A stretch of 64,000 nt of DNA from Atriophallophorus winterbourni (GCA_013407085.1 JACCGJ010014703.1:1-64000); one strand, 5' to 3'; shown: positions 12,022 through 25,214, counted from the stretch's first letter. Numbers and translations are program-made. The notes: generated by a model from the sequence alone, not told the origin.

Positions 12022-12290
12022 TATTTGCATGCATTTCCATCACACACGCCACACGACCGGTTTCGTGCTGCTTGCACTCATCAGGATCGGCATGCCGTGA
12101 AACAGTGAAAGAATGGAAAACAAGTTGGGCTTGTATGTCACCGTTGGATAATATTGATCGAACCAATCTGTTCAATCAATTGCCCAAACGCATGTTCATG
12201 ATTAATGAGTCCAACTCCATTTTAACGTTTTGGGCACGTGATTAAACAGGCTGACCGTACAACCTTCAAGTAGTTTCACCGCGACTAAAA
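12022..12290 (-). repeat. Family A hammerhead repeat, monomer
   Basis: The minus strand carries the unit end ATGGAAATGCATGC at 12027-12040, the ribozyme core, and the upstream body with CACTGTTTCACGG. The far end (CACGTGATTAAACAGGCTG) appears in the opposite orientation, as in the 4 kb cluster, so the copy may be rearranged. Confidence 0.6.
12049..12090 (-). ncRNA. Hammerhead-like motif with perfect stem II
   Basis: On the minus strand, CTGATGA (12084-12078), stem II GTGC-AAGCA-GCAC (12077-12065), GAAA (12064-12061), palindrome ACCGGT and cleavage triplet GTC (12057-12055) are all intact. Bases before CTGATGA do not pair with those after GTC, so stem I is damaged (see findings). Confidence 0.65.
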
Positions 12291-13925
12291 TGAGCCTCAC
12301 GGGGTGGTAATTCGTTGGGTGTAATTGACTACCGTCCGCAAGACTAAAATTATTTGATTATTCACTTTGTCGTCCCCGAGTGGATTTGATTTTACCTTGC
12401 AATTTTTTGACTACCGCAAATCGCCCTTTGCAATGCTTACTTATTCTAAGGGGCTTGCATAAAACAACGCTAATATATTGACTATGACTGGCACTCATGA
12501 CTCAACAACCAACGATTTTTTTATCGCGCAAATTTGTTTTACGCAGAACGATCTACCGGAGTATGCTGTGAACCTCAAAATTAGTACATGTATGAGAGAA
12601 ATAGTGATGTATTCTCCCCCTCAACTCATATATCGAACAAAACCACACATCTTAACCTTATGGATCTACATATTTCACTCCACTGTGTAAACGAAAACTA
12701 TTTCTTCCATTTGGATTTTTACCTGATTCTTGATCTGTTCAGTAAGCAATCAAATTCCAGTTCTGTCTGTCACGTTATTCGTACCTCTCATATTGTCTTG
12801 TGGTTTTCTGTTAAACTATATGCTTTTTTACTATAAAAATTGAATTCAATCGTAGATTGGTTCCATAAGTCCAGTTTTCTATCAGCTCTTACGAACATGA
12901 AATTCGGTGAGTATTTAAATAAACCACATAGTGTGCCAACTACCGCAGGCCATATGATCTACTACTCAATGCTGCCAACATTTTTCCGTTTTATGCTGGA
13001 GATATGTTCACGTTTAGTCTACTTAAATACTCTCCGGCAACCGAAGGATTCACGTCGACATCACTTAGCCTTTTCATATCTACTAATCCTGGCTAAACGT
13101 TTGGCGTTGACGAATGCTTTGGAACGCGGAAACATTGTTGTCGAGACATAAGCTTTGTCATCAACAGTATCTGTAATTCATCTGCTGCTGAATAGAAAAG
13201 CCTTCCGGTAATCCATTGGTTATATTATTTCGAGCTGATCGAGTATTTTGGATGCTTTTACATTTGTTCTATCATATATTTACCATTTTCCTGGACTATG
13301 CACGTCACATTTTTTCAGATTTTATTCATACAAGCAAGTGCCTCAATCCGCGGGTTACGGTGCTTATTGTCGGTCATGGATGGTTACCACTGCTTTCATA
13401 GTTTTTCTCGTTTCCGGTTTTGCAATTTCTCGGGATTGCTTCAAATCTCACTAGAAAATGTTAATTTCAATCAGATTCATTGCAAGAAGTAATTCGATTG
13501 CTTATACGGTCTATCCGGCAATATTAGCGAAAGCGCAGCCATTAAAAACCGAAGCAGCGCAAACGATTTTAGTTGCGTTTCGATAAAGTTTGTTTACTTC
13601 AACGAAAATGCTTTTCTTTTCACGTAACATTTGACTAAGAGTAGTAAGAGAATGCGTTGAGTGAATATAATATTCCAACAATTTATTCAATATAGGATAA
13701 GGTCAGTATTGAAGAAAGCATTTTTATCAACTTTATATAATAATTATCCCTAAACTATCAAAAAAATGAAGTTTAAATTGCAAAGCAAAATATACTCAAC
13801 AATTCTAATTTATCTGAAAAACGCCGTTGTTGAAAACTGAGTGTTATTCCACCAACGAACTCATTGAAACAATGCAAATTTTATTTATTATTTTTTTGTT
13901 CAAATCTGTCTTCAAAACATGCAAA
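12291..13925. other. No recognised gene
   Basis: Overlapping short frames at 12478-13492 have no recognised motif, and their overlap in different frames argues against coding. No repeat is recognised. Confidence 0.4.
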
Positions 13926-14010
13926 TAATGATCCTATCGTTTCTACCTGATGAGTGCAAACAGCTCGAAACCTGGCGCGGGATGTGTGGTTGAAATGCAT
14001 GCAAATGTGA
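13926..14010 (+). repeat. Family A repeat, truncated with mutated ribozyme
   Basis: It reads TATCGTTTCTAC, CTGATGA (13947-13953), GTGCAAACAGCTC, GAAAC, then CTGGC in place of CGGTC, so the cleavage triplet is lost. It ends GAAATGCATGCAAA as other family A units do. A family B copy follows directly. Confidence 0.6.
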
Positions 14011-14029
14011 TTTTTTAATAAGAAAAATG

Positions 14030-14690
14030 GTTAATTTATTGTGTTGCTCACATCCCCAGCACTTGCACGTTGCAATCTGTTTCTGGCTGTTCGCCGTCTT
14101 CAAATGAAAATTATAAGCTCGGGTTTAGTGAATCTTGTAACGGTGGAAATTTGATGGAATAATTTAGATTCGAACAGACTTTCCCAAGACAACCATTTGT
14201 TAATTTATGGGCACCTTGGTCACTTGATATGGAATCACTCTGTGATTCTGTATTGGAACATTGTAATGCCTTGCTGAAACCCTATCTAATAGTCTTCAAA
14301 GTTTGAATTTGTCTAACGAAATATAATTTTCTGTCGTGGGCAATAAATTGTGAACGAGTCAGAAATATTCTTTTATAGAATCTTTTGAACCCAAACATTA
14401 GATCTACGATTGCTCGATTTAGGATCATCTTGGCATCAAATTTTTGACTTGCAAAATGACTACAAAATAGCCGAATGGTGTGAGTGATCCACTTGACTTC
14501 ATAAATCTGACCATTCTCTCGGCTAACATTTATTCAGTGAATAAAATATAAAAGTACTTTCAATAAATAACAGTCTAAAATTGAAACGATTGTCACATGA
14601 AATTTCTCAAACGATCCCTAATATTCAGGATCAATCTGTGATCCTGCTGTTGAACACTGTGGTTTGTTGCACGAACTCAAATAACAGTGG
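14030..14690. repeat. Family B repeat fragments in both orientations
   Basis: 14030-14160 (+) contains GTGTTGCTCACATCC, TTTCTGGCTGTTCGCCGTC and a GTGAATCTTGTAACGGTGG block. 14220-14262 and 14620-14690 match the AATACAGAATCAC end on the minus strand and form short hairpins. The pieces suggest inversion of family B units. Confidence 0.5.
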
Positions 14691-15349
14691 CTTGTAAGTT
14701 TGACTTTGTAGACCGCTAATTTTCCTGCTCACATTCCCTATACGTGTGATGCGTAACTAAATTTTCCAAATCAAAAAGCCATAGTCCTCAGCTTAAAGAC
14801 GCGCGAAAAAATCGTTTTGGCAGTACTACATGGAGACAATGAGATTAAATTAGCTATTGGAATCCTAGATTTGTGGGTTCCGTGAAAACGCATGACTTGC
14901 AAAGCTATAAGTGTCCTTTGTAGATGCCAGTAGGTCACAGAGTGACACCAGTCATTCTGTTACCTTGCTAGGTAGATTTGAAAATAAATCTTTTAACTTT
15001 AAGCCAGGAAAATGAGGACAACTAATAACAACAAATGTTGCATTAGACTTTACAATTCAACTTTCTTCTTATGTGTGTTCATTTAATCTAAAGGAGGTGG
15101 AATTATTGTTTAATAAGTGTTTTAAACAGAATTGCTGTAGTATTATGTTTAAATGACGGTGGCTCTCATGATTTACTTGCGAGAATTTAGATTATAATCG
15201 GAGTATTGGATTAAGGTGATCACACCACATATCTAGTAAAGTTGAAATCTTCGCATATGGAAGAGATCTCCATTCAATTGTTGATTTCGAAGATATTCAT
15301 AAGATTCGCCTATGCTTCTTTGGATGATCCTCATTTGTTTCAACAAGGT
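14691..15349. other. No recognised gene
   Basis: AT-rich DNA with no supported feature. Confidence 0.4.
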
Positions 15350-15410
15350 CCTGGATCATGACAACAAACATACAGAAACCGATCGTGGTGTGTATGAGCA
15401 ACGTATATAT
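15350..15410 (+). repeat. Degenerate family A ribozyme region
   Basis: GAAACCGATCGTGGTGTG is preserved, preceded by ACAACAAACATACA where stem II would be. The CTGATGA core has decayed. A relic only. Confidence 0.4.
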
Positions 15411-15582
15411 TACCGCGTAATTGTTTAACTAATCACTGAATGATTTTCAAATACAAATGTACTTGCTAGAGTTAAAGCATGATATAAAGAAATATATTTA
15501 CGATTGTATTTGAAGCATAAGTTAAACTACAACACAGAAATGTGAATGATCAATCTGGAGAAAACATCTTATTTTAATGCTA

Positions 15583-15628
15583 ATTTGCATGCATTTCCAT
15601 CAAACACACCCCACGATCGGTGAACTTG
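15583..15628 (-). repeat. Family A 3' end fragment
   Basis: On the minus strand, CCGATCGTGGGGTGTG then TTTGATGGAAATGCATGC corresponds to the sequence after the hammerhead cleavage site. The core itself is absent, as if the copy began near the self-cleavage site. Confidence 0.5.
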
Positions 15629-16310
15629 AACTAAACTAAAGACTAAAGATAATGCTCTCGGTTCTCTTATTAATGAGAGTTTGCAGTAGAATTCAATTAT
15701 ACAAGGGTTTACAAGCGAGTAGGTTTTGATATATCTGCAGCGATCATATAACAATCTCTTTAATTTCGAACATCATTTGACACAATATTTACAATTGTCT
15801 TGAAAAATTCAAAAAAGACTATTGCATATAATTCCATCAATGTTGCTTGCAGAGTAGCGTTTTGGAAACACCAAAAAGCTAACTTTGAGGGCAATAGCCT
15901 TAAGCCTTTTATGCGAAAACTAATTGAAAAGCTAAAGCAAATAAGATTAATCTTTCTAAAAATTCGTTTTTTCGTACATTACTCTATTTTAATCGTGCAT
16001 GTGTTGTTTCAAAGATTGTTGTTTATTTGATTTATTTTGGCACGTAAAAATACAGCTTAGAATAATGAGTTGTGTAAAATGCAAACCTTGATCGATTTCT
16101 AGATAAGAACTGACTAAAATATTCTGAACTTTCCCCGGACACATCAGCTAAAAATCGCTCATCAGTTAATCTAGTCTTGTTTACCTAAGCTTCATTAGAC
16201 ATTGCGCAATATGGTTTCTACGATCGCAATAGACCATGGAAGAATTCGGTTGGTTGGCATACTTAAACCGTTCCAAGTGAGAAAGTAATAAATATCATTT
16301 GAATAAAAAT
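15629..16310. other. No recognised gene
   Basis: AT-rich; a 76-codon frame at 15800-16030 has no recognised motif. Confidence 0.4.
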
Positions 16311-16480
16311 TCTTAGATACATGCATTTTCACCGCGCACACCCCACGACCGGTTTCGTGCTGTTTCCACTCATCAGGGAGTGATAGTACGATCAGGATAC
16401 GCATGCGCTTGAAACAGTGGAAGAATGGAAAAACAATGGAAAGAGCTTACCTAACAGTGGCATACAAGCACAACTTATTT
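16311..16480 (-). repeat. Family A hammerhead repeat
   Basis: The minus strand shows GTTTCAAGCGCATGCGTATC, CTGATCGTACTATCACTC, the ribozyme core, and the unit end with ATGCATG. It is the closest to a full 5' half of family A among the isolated copies. Confidence 0.65.
16341..16382 (-). ncRNA. Hammerhead-like motif, core intact
   Basis: On the minus strand, CTGATGA (16376-16370), stem II GTG/CAC with a seven-base loop, GAAA (16356-16353), ACCGGT and GTC (16349-16347). Stem I is C-G plus partly paired bases against GTGGGG. All catalytic-core bases known for hammerheads are present. Confidence 0.6.
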
Positions 16481-18109
16481 GTCATTCATATTATTACTCT
16501 CAGTTGGTTTAGCATGATAACAATAATTTTGACGGTGTTAAAAGCAATACAAATACTATAACGTACCAGCCGTTGATCATTGGTGAGCATGTTCTCATCG
16601 AACCAGTGTTTAAGTTCATAAATGTCGAAACTCTCGGATGGTTACAATTGGTGTTGACTTAAACGCGTAATCTTGCTCAAAATTGAATAGCAATCATACC
16701 AGAATTGGGTACCCATGTAAAAATCGAAATGTCACATGAGCAACGAAAATCAACGAAACTCATGTCTCGTTCAAGCCGTTTTAAAAATTTATCTGGTAAT
16801 CGAGATTGTGACAAGCTACTCACTGGCATAAAGATCTTTCTGGTCATCTAAACTTTTTATAAGTTTCAGAGCGTTCACAGTAAGCACGTTAGGATGGTAA
16901 CCACGAACTGCGCGTATTGAATCAACCGTAAAATTACAAACATGCTTGCAAATTGTACTAAAATTAAATCGGAACATTTACGTGTGATATGCAGTGAATT
17001 TGTTTTTTAGCAACCACCGGCGCTCAAGTTGTTTGTTTTGTAGTAATGTGAAAATTGGAAAGCGTTATTTTGTTTGACCTAACCGAATCCGATTTTGATA
17101 GTACACTGCGAAAGTATTTTGCTACAATTCAAAAAATTTCTCATTTTTCCTTAAAACAAAACTTTCTTGGCAAACGATGCGGCACTCTTCTCGGCATCGA
17201 CAATCGACGTTTGATTGATTGCGACTGGTTCAGTACCCTTGTTATAATTTATTTCAAAAAACACCAGTTTTATTCGGTTTCTTCTGGCCGGATTATTGTG
17301 CAGAATTTGAGGTTCGATTTACCATGGTCTTTACCATTTCATATTTCTTGTCTCAAGTTCCTATATTCAAACAATATTTCGATACTGCTCAACGGTTCCA
17401 CCATTTTTGTAGCATGATCGTTGAGTGAATATGCTGGACCATACAATTCCGAGGACTCTGTCAATTCAACCGATCAAACTGCAGAATCGCAATCGAAGAC
17501 GAAGTCCAATTTAGTCTAATGATTTAGAATGAGGGTACGGTTGCGTCTTGTGTGTGTATGTTTGACTGGAGGGTCTAATCAAACACCTCCCTGGTCATCA
17601 ATGTCCAGGCGTTCAATTTATTACCAGCCGATTGAGAACGAACGCTTGTTGATTAAACAAGTGGTTTGTTCATGTTTGTGTTGATGGCCTAAGTGGTTAA
17701 TATTGAAGAACGAGGGGAAGAAAATTGTCCCATGCTATGATTTATCGCGTGTCCTTGAGCGAACGTTCGAGTAAATTTCTAATTTTTGATGGTATGTTTT
17801 AGGTAATACCTATAAATTTTTGGCAATGCAGAAGCTACCGGTCGAAGGAATTGTTATTAAAATTGGTCATTATATTTTATCTGTCAAGTGTTAAAAAATG
17901 ACGAATCGAGCTGATTAAATTTAGATTACCAAATTTTAAATCTAACTCAATAGCTGATAAATGTGGAAACGAAATTACTATTAGTAGACTCTGGAGAGTC
18001 AATTTATTAGAATAGCTTAGATTCCTAAGTGTTGCCCTGACAGAAAATTACCGATAGATAAACCAAATAAAATGAACGGGTTGGTTGTAAGGGCTTATAG
18101 ATGGAATTA
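16481..18109. other. No recognised gene
   Basis: The longest frame is 17055-17417 (+, 120 codons, starting MESVILFDLTESDF). It has no recognised domain, is AT-driven in composition, and is not convincing as a gene. Confidence 0.4.
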
Positions 18110-18330
18110 GCATTTTGTTGTTGGCCTCCTTCGGTTGAAATCGACCGTGGATGTACATCACGAGCGCATGATTATTTCATGCTCCACACATTTTCGAATG
18201 ACTAAACATTCCGATTCGGGAGAAAAACCCTCCCGAAGCGGTCACACCGATAGACAGTACTCGGACGATTTGTGGCAGTTGCTCGCTGAGAACACCATCT
18301 GCTCTTCCCCAGCTTAGAGACGACAGTTCG
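18110..18330 (+). repeat. Dispersed repeat family C, copy 3
   Basis: The best-preserved family C copy. It opens TTGGCCTCCTTCGG and closes near CATCTGCTCTTCCCCAGCTT. It contains a perfect 8-bp hairpin TTCGGGAG / CTCCCGAA with a seven-base loop at 18215-18237. Confidence 0.55.
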
Positions 18331-20399
18331 CACAGTGCCTCTGATTTCAAATCACTATAAAGTAGATTATTTGGAATGCGACTATTTTCCATTCTGCAAA
18401 CTACCATCTATTGCTTCTATATAATTTATGCTTAGTTTGATTTCCTAAATACTTGATGCAGGGAATCATTGTAAACACTAAGGACGATATTGATAATTTT
18501 GTTCCACGCCGAATTCTATAATCGTATTTTACTGTTCTAAAACCGTTGTACCGTATAATTTCAAGTTGTGTCATGCGCTTAAATCAGTTAGTTCTCTTGT
18601 ATAATGATCATAAATGCCAAATACCTATGAAAGACTTTTCAAATGAACACTTTGAGAAATGGAGGCTAATAAGAATAGATATCCAATGTGAGATCGACTT
18701 GAAGTTATTTCTAACTTATACATCAACGATTCGAATAGGATTCCAACAATGATGACATTTAGACACTCGTAAATATTTTTCTTGATATTGATACTTCAAG
18801 TGTATATTCGATCAATGAAACAGATTGTTTGAAACCAAGTGGAGCGCAAAACGAATATGAATGCGGCAATATAAATCGAACTCAACTACAATTAGTGTTT
18901 TAACCCCATATTGTTGAGCATACCGAGTGGGGCTTTTAGCCACAACGAAACAATAATATGTAAATTTATGAGGAGTCAATCTAGGGTAGTTGTAACTGAA
19001 GTTACGATTATCATTGCGAACTTTGAATATAAACTTTTCAGAGCATTGTATTGAATTAAACATGCGGAAAATAAGAAATGAATCCACGAGACGAGAGGTG
19101 ACATTATGCTCCGTGATGGGCAACATTTTGGAATATTCATTCGAAATTCGACCAATAATCTTCTGAATTCTCGTAGATTATTGGATGAAGTGTAGAATTC
19201 AACAAGTACGGCAATAAACTCACTAGAAATCTCAAAAGAGTGTAATAATATTAAGGATAATTATTTGTATTTTTGAAATAGCGTCATTCAAAGCTTCTAA
19301 TAAACTAGGCACTTATCGATTAGCTATATTTTGGCGGTGGTGTAACCTTATCCATACCGGCAAATTACTGAATTCACTTACGTATTCAAACGGTATTTCT
19401 AATGTTTGCATTAGCATACATGGAATCAAACATTATGTTAGCGCAACTTCAAGTTGTTTAATATTAGGTGATCAGCTCGGAATGTACATAACATTCCCAC
19501 ACACACACATCCGGTACAACCACGATAGATCAATTTTTATTCAGTCCCTTGTAAATTACGAATTGAAAAATAATGCCGGGGAAAAATCGGTTTTGGTTAT
19601 TTGTGTATTTCGCATTTAGTTACGTTTCTATGTTTCATTTAGGTTGAACGAGTAGTCTACTGACGTTCTGATGGTATATATTAAAGACCTAGCAATTAAA
19701 TTTTCATCTATCTCAGAATCGGATGTTACAACTGCTTCGCCGGGTAAAATTCCATACATGAAGACATATCGCCTAATCACCAATAACTAAACTTTAATTT
19801 AAGATTAGCTTTGTGTTTTCTAAATTGTGTTCAGCTGATGCAGATAAACGAAGTAATGATGCGTAGCACATCCCATTCACGAAGTTTTCTTATACACATT
19901 ATTATTTCGAACGTCTGCAGGAAAATCTGAATCAAAATTCGATGTTGACGTATTCTGAAATCTGTTTTATGGAGCTTCAGTTTAGAAAATTTCGGTAACC
20001 TACAGTAACTAATTCCCTGTCGAAACCTACTGAGTACAGTGCATTTGCATGACTCTGAAGAAAATTTAAGTATGTTCGAGACTACTCATTAGCGATTAAT
20101 CCTTCCAAATTTTCTGACATTTTAATACTGGCTTACAGTGGAAACGAAATTATAAATTTGACAATCAGAAGGAACACATTTGCTTGTCACCTACCTCGCT
20201 TAAGGTGTTCCTGACGAATTAATCGTATTTCCAAAGCGAAATACACGTTCTTTTTTTAATGTCGTGAACTAATTTGCAAACATTTCGGCTAACAAACTGT
20301 CATAATTATCAGATATAAGTATTCGGCTCCATGGCTACTTTAAAATTAGTTATCGGCTTTTCGGAATGATCACATTTCCCGCTGTTACATGCTACGAAT
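18331..20399. other. No recognised gene
   Basis: AT-rich with a short CA run near 19498. No supported gene, RNA or repeat. Confidence 0.4.
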
Positions 20400-20720
20400 A
20401 AATTTGGGTGTTTGTCGCTACCAAGTGAAGACGGCAAGTATAGTTTCAATGAGCTTTGACCCAAGGGGAATACAGTGAGAAAAAGTATAATTTGAAGCCA
20501 AGGTTTCTCAGATTGGCACTAATGAACTTTGACGATTGATTCGCTCCGCGAATCTGAGCCGACCGATAACATATGTCAAACTGATCAATTTATGGCTTGC
20601 TCACATCGACCGCAGATACTCACCACAAACAGTTTCCGCATGTTTGCCAATATCGAGAGAAGACAGTAAAATTATATTTATTGAGCACTGTAACAAGTGA
20701 AGTATAGTTGACAACGCAAA
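20400..20720 (+). repeat. Family B repeat, two partial units
   Basis: 20413-20475 has GCTACCAAGTGAAGACGGCA and CAATGAGCTTTGAC. 20560-20720 has CTGATCAATTTATGGCTTGC, CTCACATCGACCGCAGATAC, TTTGCC and GAGCACTGTAAC. The spacing matches a diverged tandem pair. Confidence 0.45.
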
Positions 20721-21214
20721 ATTTGGAAGCCATTGTTTTCAGATTACCATAATTAAAATTATATAGGATTTTCCAACGAATTGAATTCTAAATTAAAGTG
20801 AACAGTAAAACTTCGGGGCATTCGTGAGGATTTAGATGAGATTACATCCTCGAATTCATGCACTCTGATTTCTAAGCCAAAAGTAGTTCATTTTTCATTG
20901 TTCAAAATTTATTATGTCACAGCTATCGTGAACTTGCTTTTCTCTACCTACAATTCTACCCTTTTTACATAATTAAAAATTCCAACACATAATCAACACG
21001 CTAATATCTGTATTAGAAACGACTCTAAAGGCATAACTAAGTATGCAAACTTGAATTATCCATGGCACATTTTTTGCATGTTTGGTAGAATGTTTTGAAA
21101 TTTCATTGTTACTTCTGTCTACGACTAGAGCTGCTGACACCATGGCGTTCATCCAGTGCTTATTACTCATTAACTTTTGTTTTTGTCCTTATATAGGGGG
21201 TATTTTTGAATGCT
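20721..21214. other. No recognised gene
   Basis: AT-rich, no supported feature. Confidence 0.4.
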
Positions 21215-23245
21215 CCATAAATAAATTCGGCATAAAATCAACCTGACCTAAATGTCAAACAAAATTATTCAATTTAATTCTATTTTAATGAAATAAAACG
21301 CATATAGCTTTACAAAAACCACAGATTATTATGGGAACTACGAATAATATAACAAGCAAAATAGGGATTTGGTTAATGGCTGAGCAGTTCAAGAATCAGG
21401 TAAAACTCCAAAGGGCGGAAATTTTGTGCGATTGGTGGGATGGCATATGTAGTTGCATGGGGTCAAGTTGTCTAGTTTTCTTCGATGCACGGGTTAAGGG
21501 TCAAAAAGGCAACATCATTCTCTTGAACATCTGCTGAGTTGATGGGTTAACAACATAATCGGGTAGATTGTTCCAAGTGAAACGAACTCGCCCGGCACAA
21601 AAATAGCGTCTACAGTTGAGTCGCGAGTGAGGAAGAGTTAGAGTCAATGAGTGAGCTCTTGTCTATTGCGAGCCCCGTATATTAAATAAGCAATGAAAAA
21701 GGGTTATTTGTGGTATTTGAAATATTGTAAACCAAAATCCAATTCCCTCGTTTGGTAGCTCGATGGTATATGCTTTGCAAAGTCGCAAAGCCATGGCGAC
21801 CCTGCTTGAACTGCATATTCCATCGTGGGTCTGGTGTACGTATTTTTTTAATGCGGGGAACTGTCTGTTTTAGTAACCTACTGAAAGTTTTATTTAGGAT
21901 TGACAATTTTTTGATGTTTTGCGTTTGACTGAGTTGCAGTGGCTCGACATCCATAGGGTGTTGCTTATTAACACACCTATGTCCTTTTGTTCCATGGTCC
22001 ATGCGAGGTTGTGTGCACCAAGAAAATATTGGAACTTCACATATTTTTAAAGGTTTAACATGTGACACTTTTTGAAATTAAAAATAGGCGTTTTTAGTGA
22101 CCAAACATGGAGGTTGCCCAGACCCTTCTATAGCACTTCGCAACCTTCCGGCTTATTTAACCTTGACCACACTTTTATATCGTCCGCAAACAGTACAATC
22201 CTACATTTAATGAGAGCCGAAATGTCATTGGCATAAAGTGCGAAGAGGATTGGCCTGAAAACGGATCACTGAGACACCACACATGTCACAGCTACCGACT
22301 TCGATAAATCACAGTCCACAGAGGTTTGAACAATCTGATCAGTCAGGTAATTTTCTATAGATGATAATAGTCTGCCAGTGAGACTACAACGTTCTAGCTT
22401 CTGCAAGAGAATACTGTTATTTTCGCTGTCAAATGCTCTCGACATACTGAGTGAACATACATGGATGGTATCCCCAACATCTACTGCTTGAGTCCAATCC
22501 TCAAGGGTAATTGAGAAGGTTAGTATGGCAGGAGTATCCCTTTCTAAAACCGTGTTGCGCTCCCGATAATAGCTTATATTCTTCAAGGTGTTTGCTCAGC
22601 TTGTTCGCCACAATCCTTTTGAGCAACTTGCAGGCGGTGGACAACAAGTTAACAGGCCTGTAATTTTCGGGCTCTGAACGCGCCCGCCTTTTAAAATTCG
22701 GGAGATTATACCGGATTCGCAGTCCGTCGGTATGTCACTTTGGGACATCGATCGGCAGAATAACTGAGTCAGATGTCTGCATAGATATTGTACACAATGC
22801 TTGAGGATATTAAGGGTAATTTATCATAACCAGGGTATTTACTGGAATACAACTGTAGTAGATTTCCCAGCTCCTGTTATTTGGTAATGGTAATTGTGTC
22901 CAATGCTACAGGATGCGTTACTCTTGGATCCAGTTGTATATCCACTCTATCCTTCAAACAAAATACTGTAGCATAATAATCTACGTGAACATGCGCGGTG
23001 TCAGGTGCATTGGTGGTCATTCCAGAGTGCGTCCGTAAGGCTAAAATTCCTGCTTTCACTGAACACTGCTTGTTTACAATCTTGTAAAGGAGCTTCAGAT
23101 TTCGCTCCATTTTAGACTATATATCCGCTTGATACTGTATTTTGTCTTTAGCGATATGTTTAGTAACATGATTTCTTAGGTCTCTAAAGCTCTCCCATGT
23201 TGTATCGGTTGTTAACCGGCGATGGTTTCTCCTAGCCATACTTCG
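21215..23245 (-). mobile_element. CR1-type non-LTR retrotransposon, decayed RT portion
   Basis: Minus strand, 5' to 3': a pre-RT linker (SWESFRDLRNHVTKHI; ERNLKLLYKIVNKQC; CAVKAGI-like), RT finger (SEPENYRPVNLLST), palm motif around MSRAFD, then VAVTCVVSQ where SGVPQGS is expected, and an intact FADDIKVW box at about 22166-22200. A tail with HQ-less thumb remnants (RIKKIRTPDPRW, LQSIYHRATK) follows. The 3' end shares TTTACAAAAACCACAGA-like sequence and an ATTCAATTTAATTC tail with the copy ending near 61076. Many frame slips and stops make it inactive. No endonuclease is left, as is usual for 5'-truncated copies. Confidence 0.8.
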
Positions 23246-24399
23246 CATTTTAATTTATTTCTAAGTGCAACTTCGGATTTTAGATCCTAATGTATTTCAA
23301 CACTGTTTAGTTACGAATCTTCACCGCGTCCTTAGCCTCTCTGATTTTTGGTTTACTGCTACATCTTTAACTTTCACACATCTCTCTATGCTGTGTTAAC
23401 AGCTTATTTTTATACTTGCGGATATTGTTCTAATAACAGAATCATGGACAATAAAAGATCACTCTAAACACATCATTTTGAACTACAAAATCTTTAGGAA
23501 AAATAGCGTTTCAGTTGGTGCTAGAAATGTCCTTCATTATATTATTTCTGACAAGCCAACATCCAAAAAACTCGTCGGTGTCTTATATTACATTTTAATG
23601 GTATTTTACATTTTTACATTTTGATTTGATGCGTAAACCACTCACCTTCCTTAACTGCTTCATTTCTTTTGAACTTATTTGATTTTTTTGTAGAGGCATT
23701 CCTAAACCCTGTCTAAATTAGATTATTGATGGCCAATTTGACATGCCAGCAGTGAACTAAAATGTAAATAATGCTACAGGAGCAAATTCGTTTTGTTTAT
23801 ACAAGTTATACTATTAAAAAATTATTGATGACGGACAGCATTTGTTTTTACAATAATCATAGCATTGTCAATCCCCATTACTAATAAATAAATAAGTTAT
23901 AATCATATATTGTTATGTATAGACGTGTTAGATAATCGCCGTAAATTAATGCACATGGAAGTCAGCTTGTGTTGCAAAATTATTCGGTTATATTTCGATT
24001 GAATGGCTCGACGCTGGGAACTGTGAAAATAGTTTCATTTGGCCCAGTTCAAAAAATATCAACAAAAATCAACACATTGATGGGAGGGCGTTTGGTGTCA
24101 CTGGGTTGCTGTGTGTATGTGACCACTCACAGTATTTAAATAAATATTTTAACGGATGATTTGGAATAAAGAATATTTCGTATGTAGGTTTCACCAGTCT
24201 GAATAACTATGTGAAGCGAGTTGTCGAAGATCAGCTGTTGCATTGGTCCCTCTTGCGTTAATGTTCAAAAACCACTCAAAAGTATGTTTACTTTATGTAT
24301 ATTCTACCAAACGGTATAGCATTTTGTTGCTTTTCATAATTGTGTGCAACATTATACGCGAAAAGGTAATGAAAATTTTGTCCCCGCGTCCTCAGAAAC
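23246..24399. other. No recognised gene
   Basis: AT-rich DNA with no supported feature. Confidence 0.4.
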
Positions 24400-25110
24400 T
24401 CTTAACACGCTTGTGAATGACATTCCGTTGCATGCTGTTCTTAGACTGCAGTAAACCCAGACATTCGGATCTTCATCCAAATTGGACCAACTTAAAATAG
24501 TCTGCTTGAACTAATATGTGTAATATGACAGCTTGCCACTTTTAAGCACACTGCGCCTTTGAACATTTAATAGTAGCTCATTCTTTCTCGACTACTCGTG
24601 AAGCGCATTTGACTCACATTGCAGCCGTTATCGGTCGTTTAGTAGATTCTATCCACGTTCAACGCATAATATCGTCTGTAAAGGAAAGGCGTTGCATGAA
24701 AACATTTGTGGAAGCTCGTGGAAAACTAGACAATGTACTACTACCTTGAGTAGGGAACCTTGTGATACACCACAGAAGCCATTGTTAACTATTGTATTTG
24801 CAAAACTGCCTCGAACTTCGAGAGTTTACTTTTAATCCATGAGATGAGCTATCTGCGAATGCTGATCTGCGGCAGAGTGTTTAGAAGTTAAAAGCATTAA
24901 CCCGGCAAATGATTCGGATATGTTGAGGTAGTAAGTGTAAATGCTAATTCATTCATCAACCACTTGTGTCCAGACGCTCACCATCGTCAGAAATTTTGCT
25001 ATGCATAATCGAGATTTACGAAACTGTATAATTCCCGCATGAACTGTAGAAAGTAGTTTTATTCTGACCCTGTACGTTTTACTTGGAACAGTTTACCTTC
25101 TACCGTTGCT
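24400..25110 (-). pseudogene. Strongly decayed non-LTR RT
   Basis: The minus strand retains FCGVSQGSLL, corresponding to the RT motif SGVPQGSVLGPLL, at about 24745-24775. LRTACNGMSF, a trace of the segment after the catalytic box, lies near 24420-24450. Little else is alignable by eye. This is an old relic. Confidence 0.4.
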
Positions 25111-25214
25111 CACTTTACTAGCTTGCATGACTTTCAAACGAAATTATACGAATTTTTATTGAATTATTCGTTTCTCGAATACTTATATACTGTTTAGTTT
25201 AATTGCTTATTTTA

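Noticed and set aside
12478..13492. Cluster of overlapping 60-103-codon frames as a small gene
   Set aside because: Frames overlap in different phases with no shared motif; expected by chance in this composition.
17055..17417. 120-codon open frame as a host gene
   Set aside because: No recognised domain, AT-driven amino-acid composition, no splice or repeat context; another frame overlaps it.
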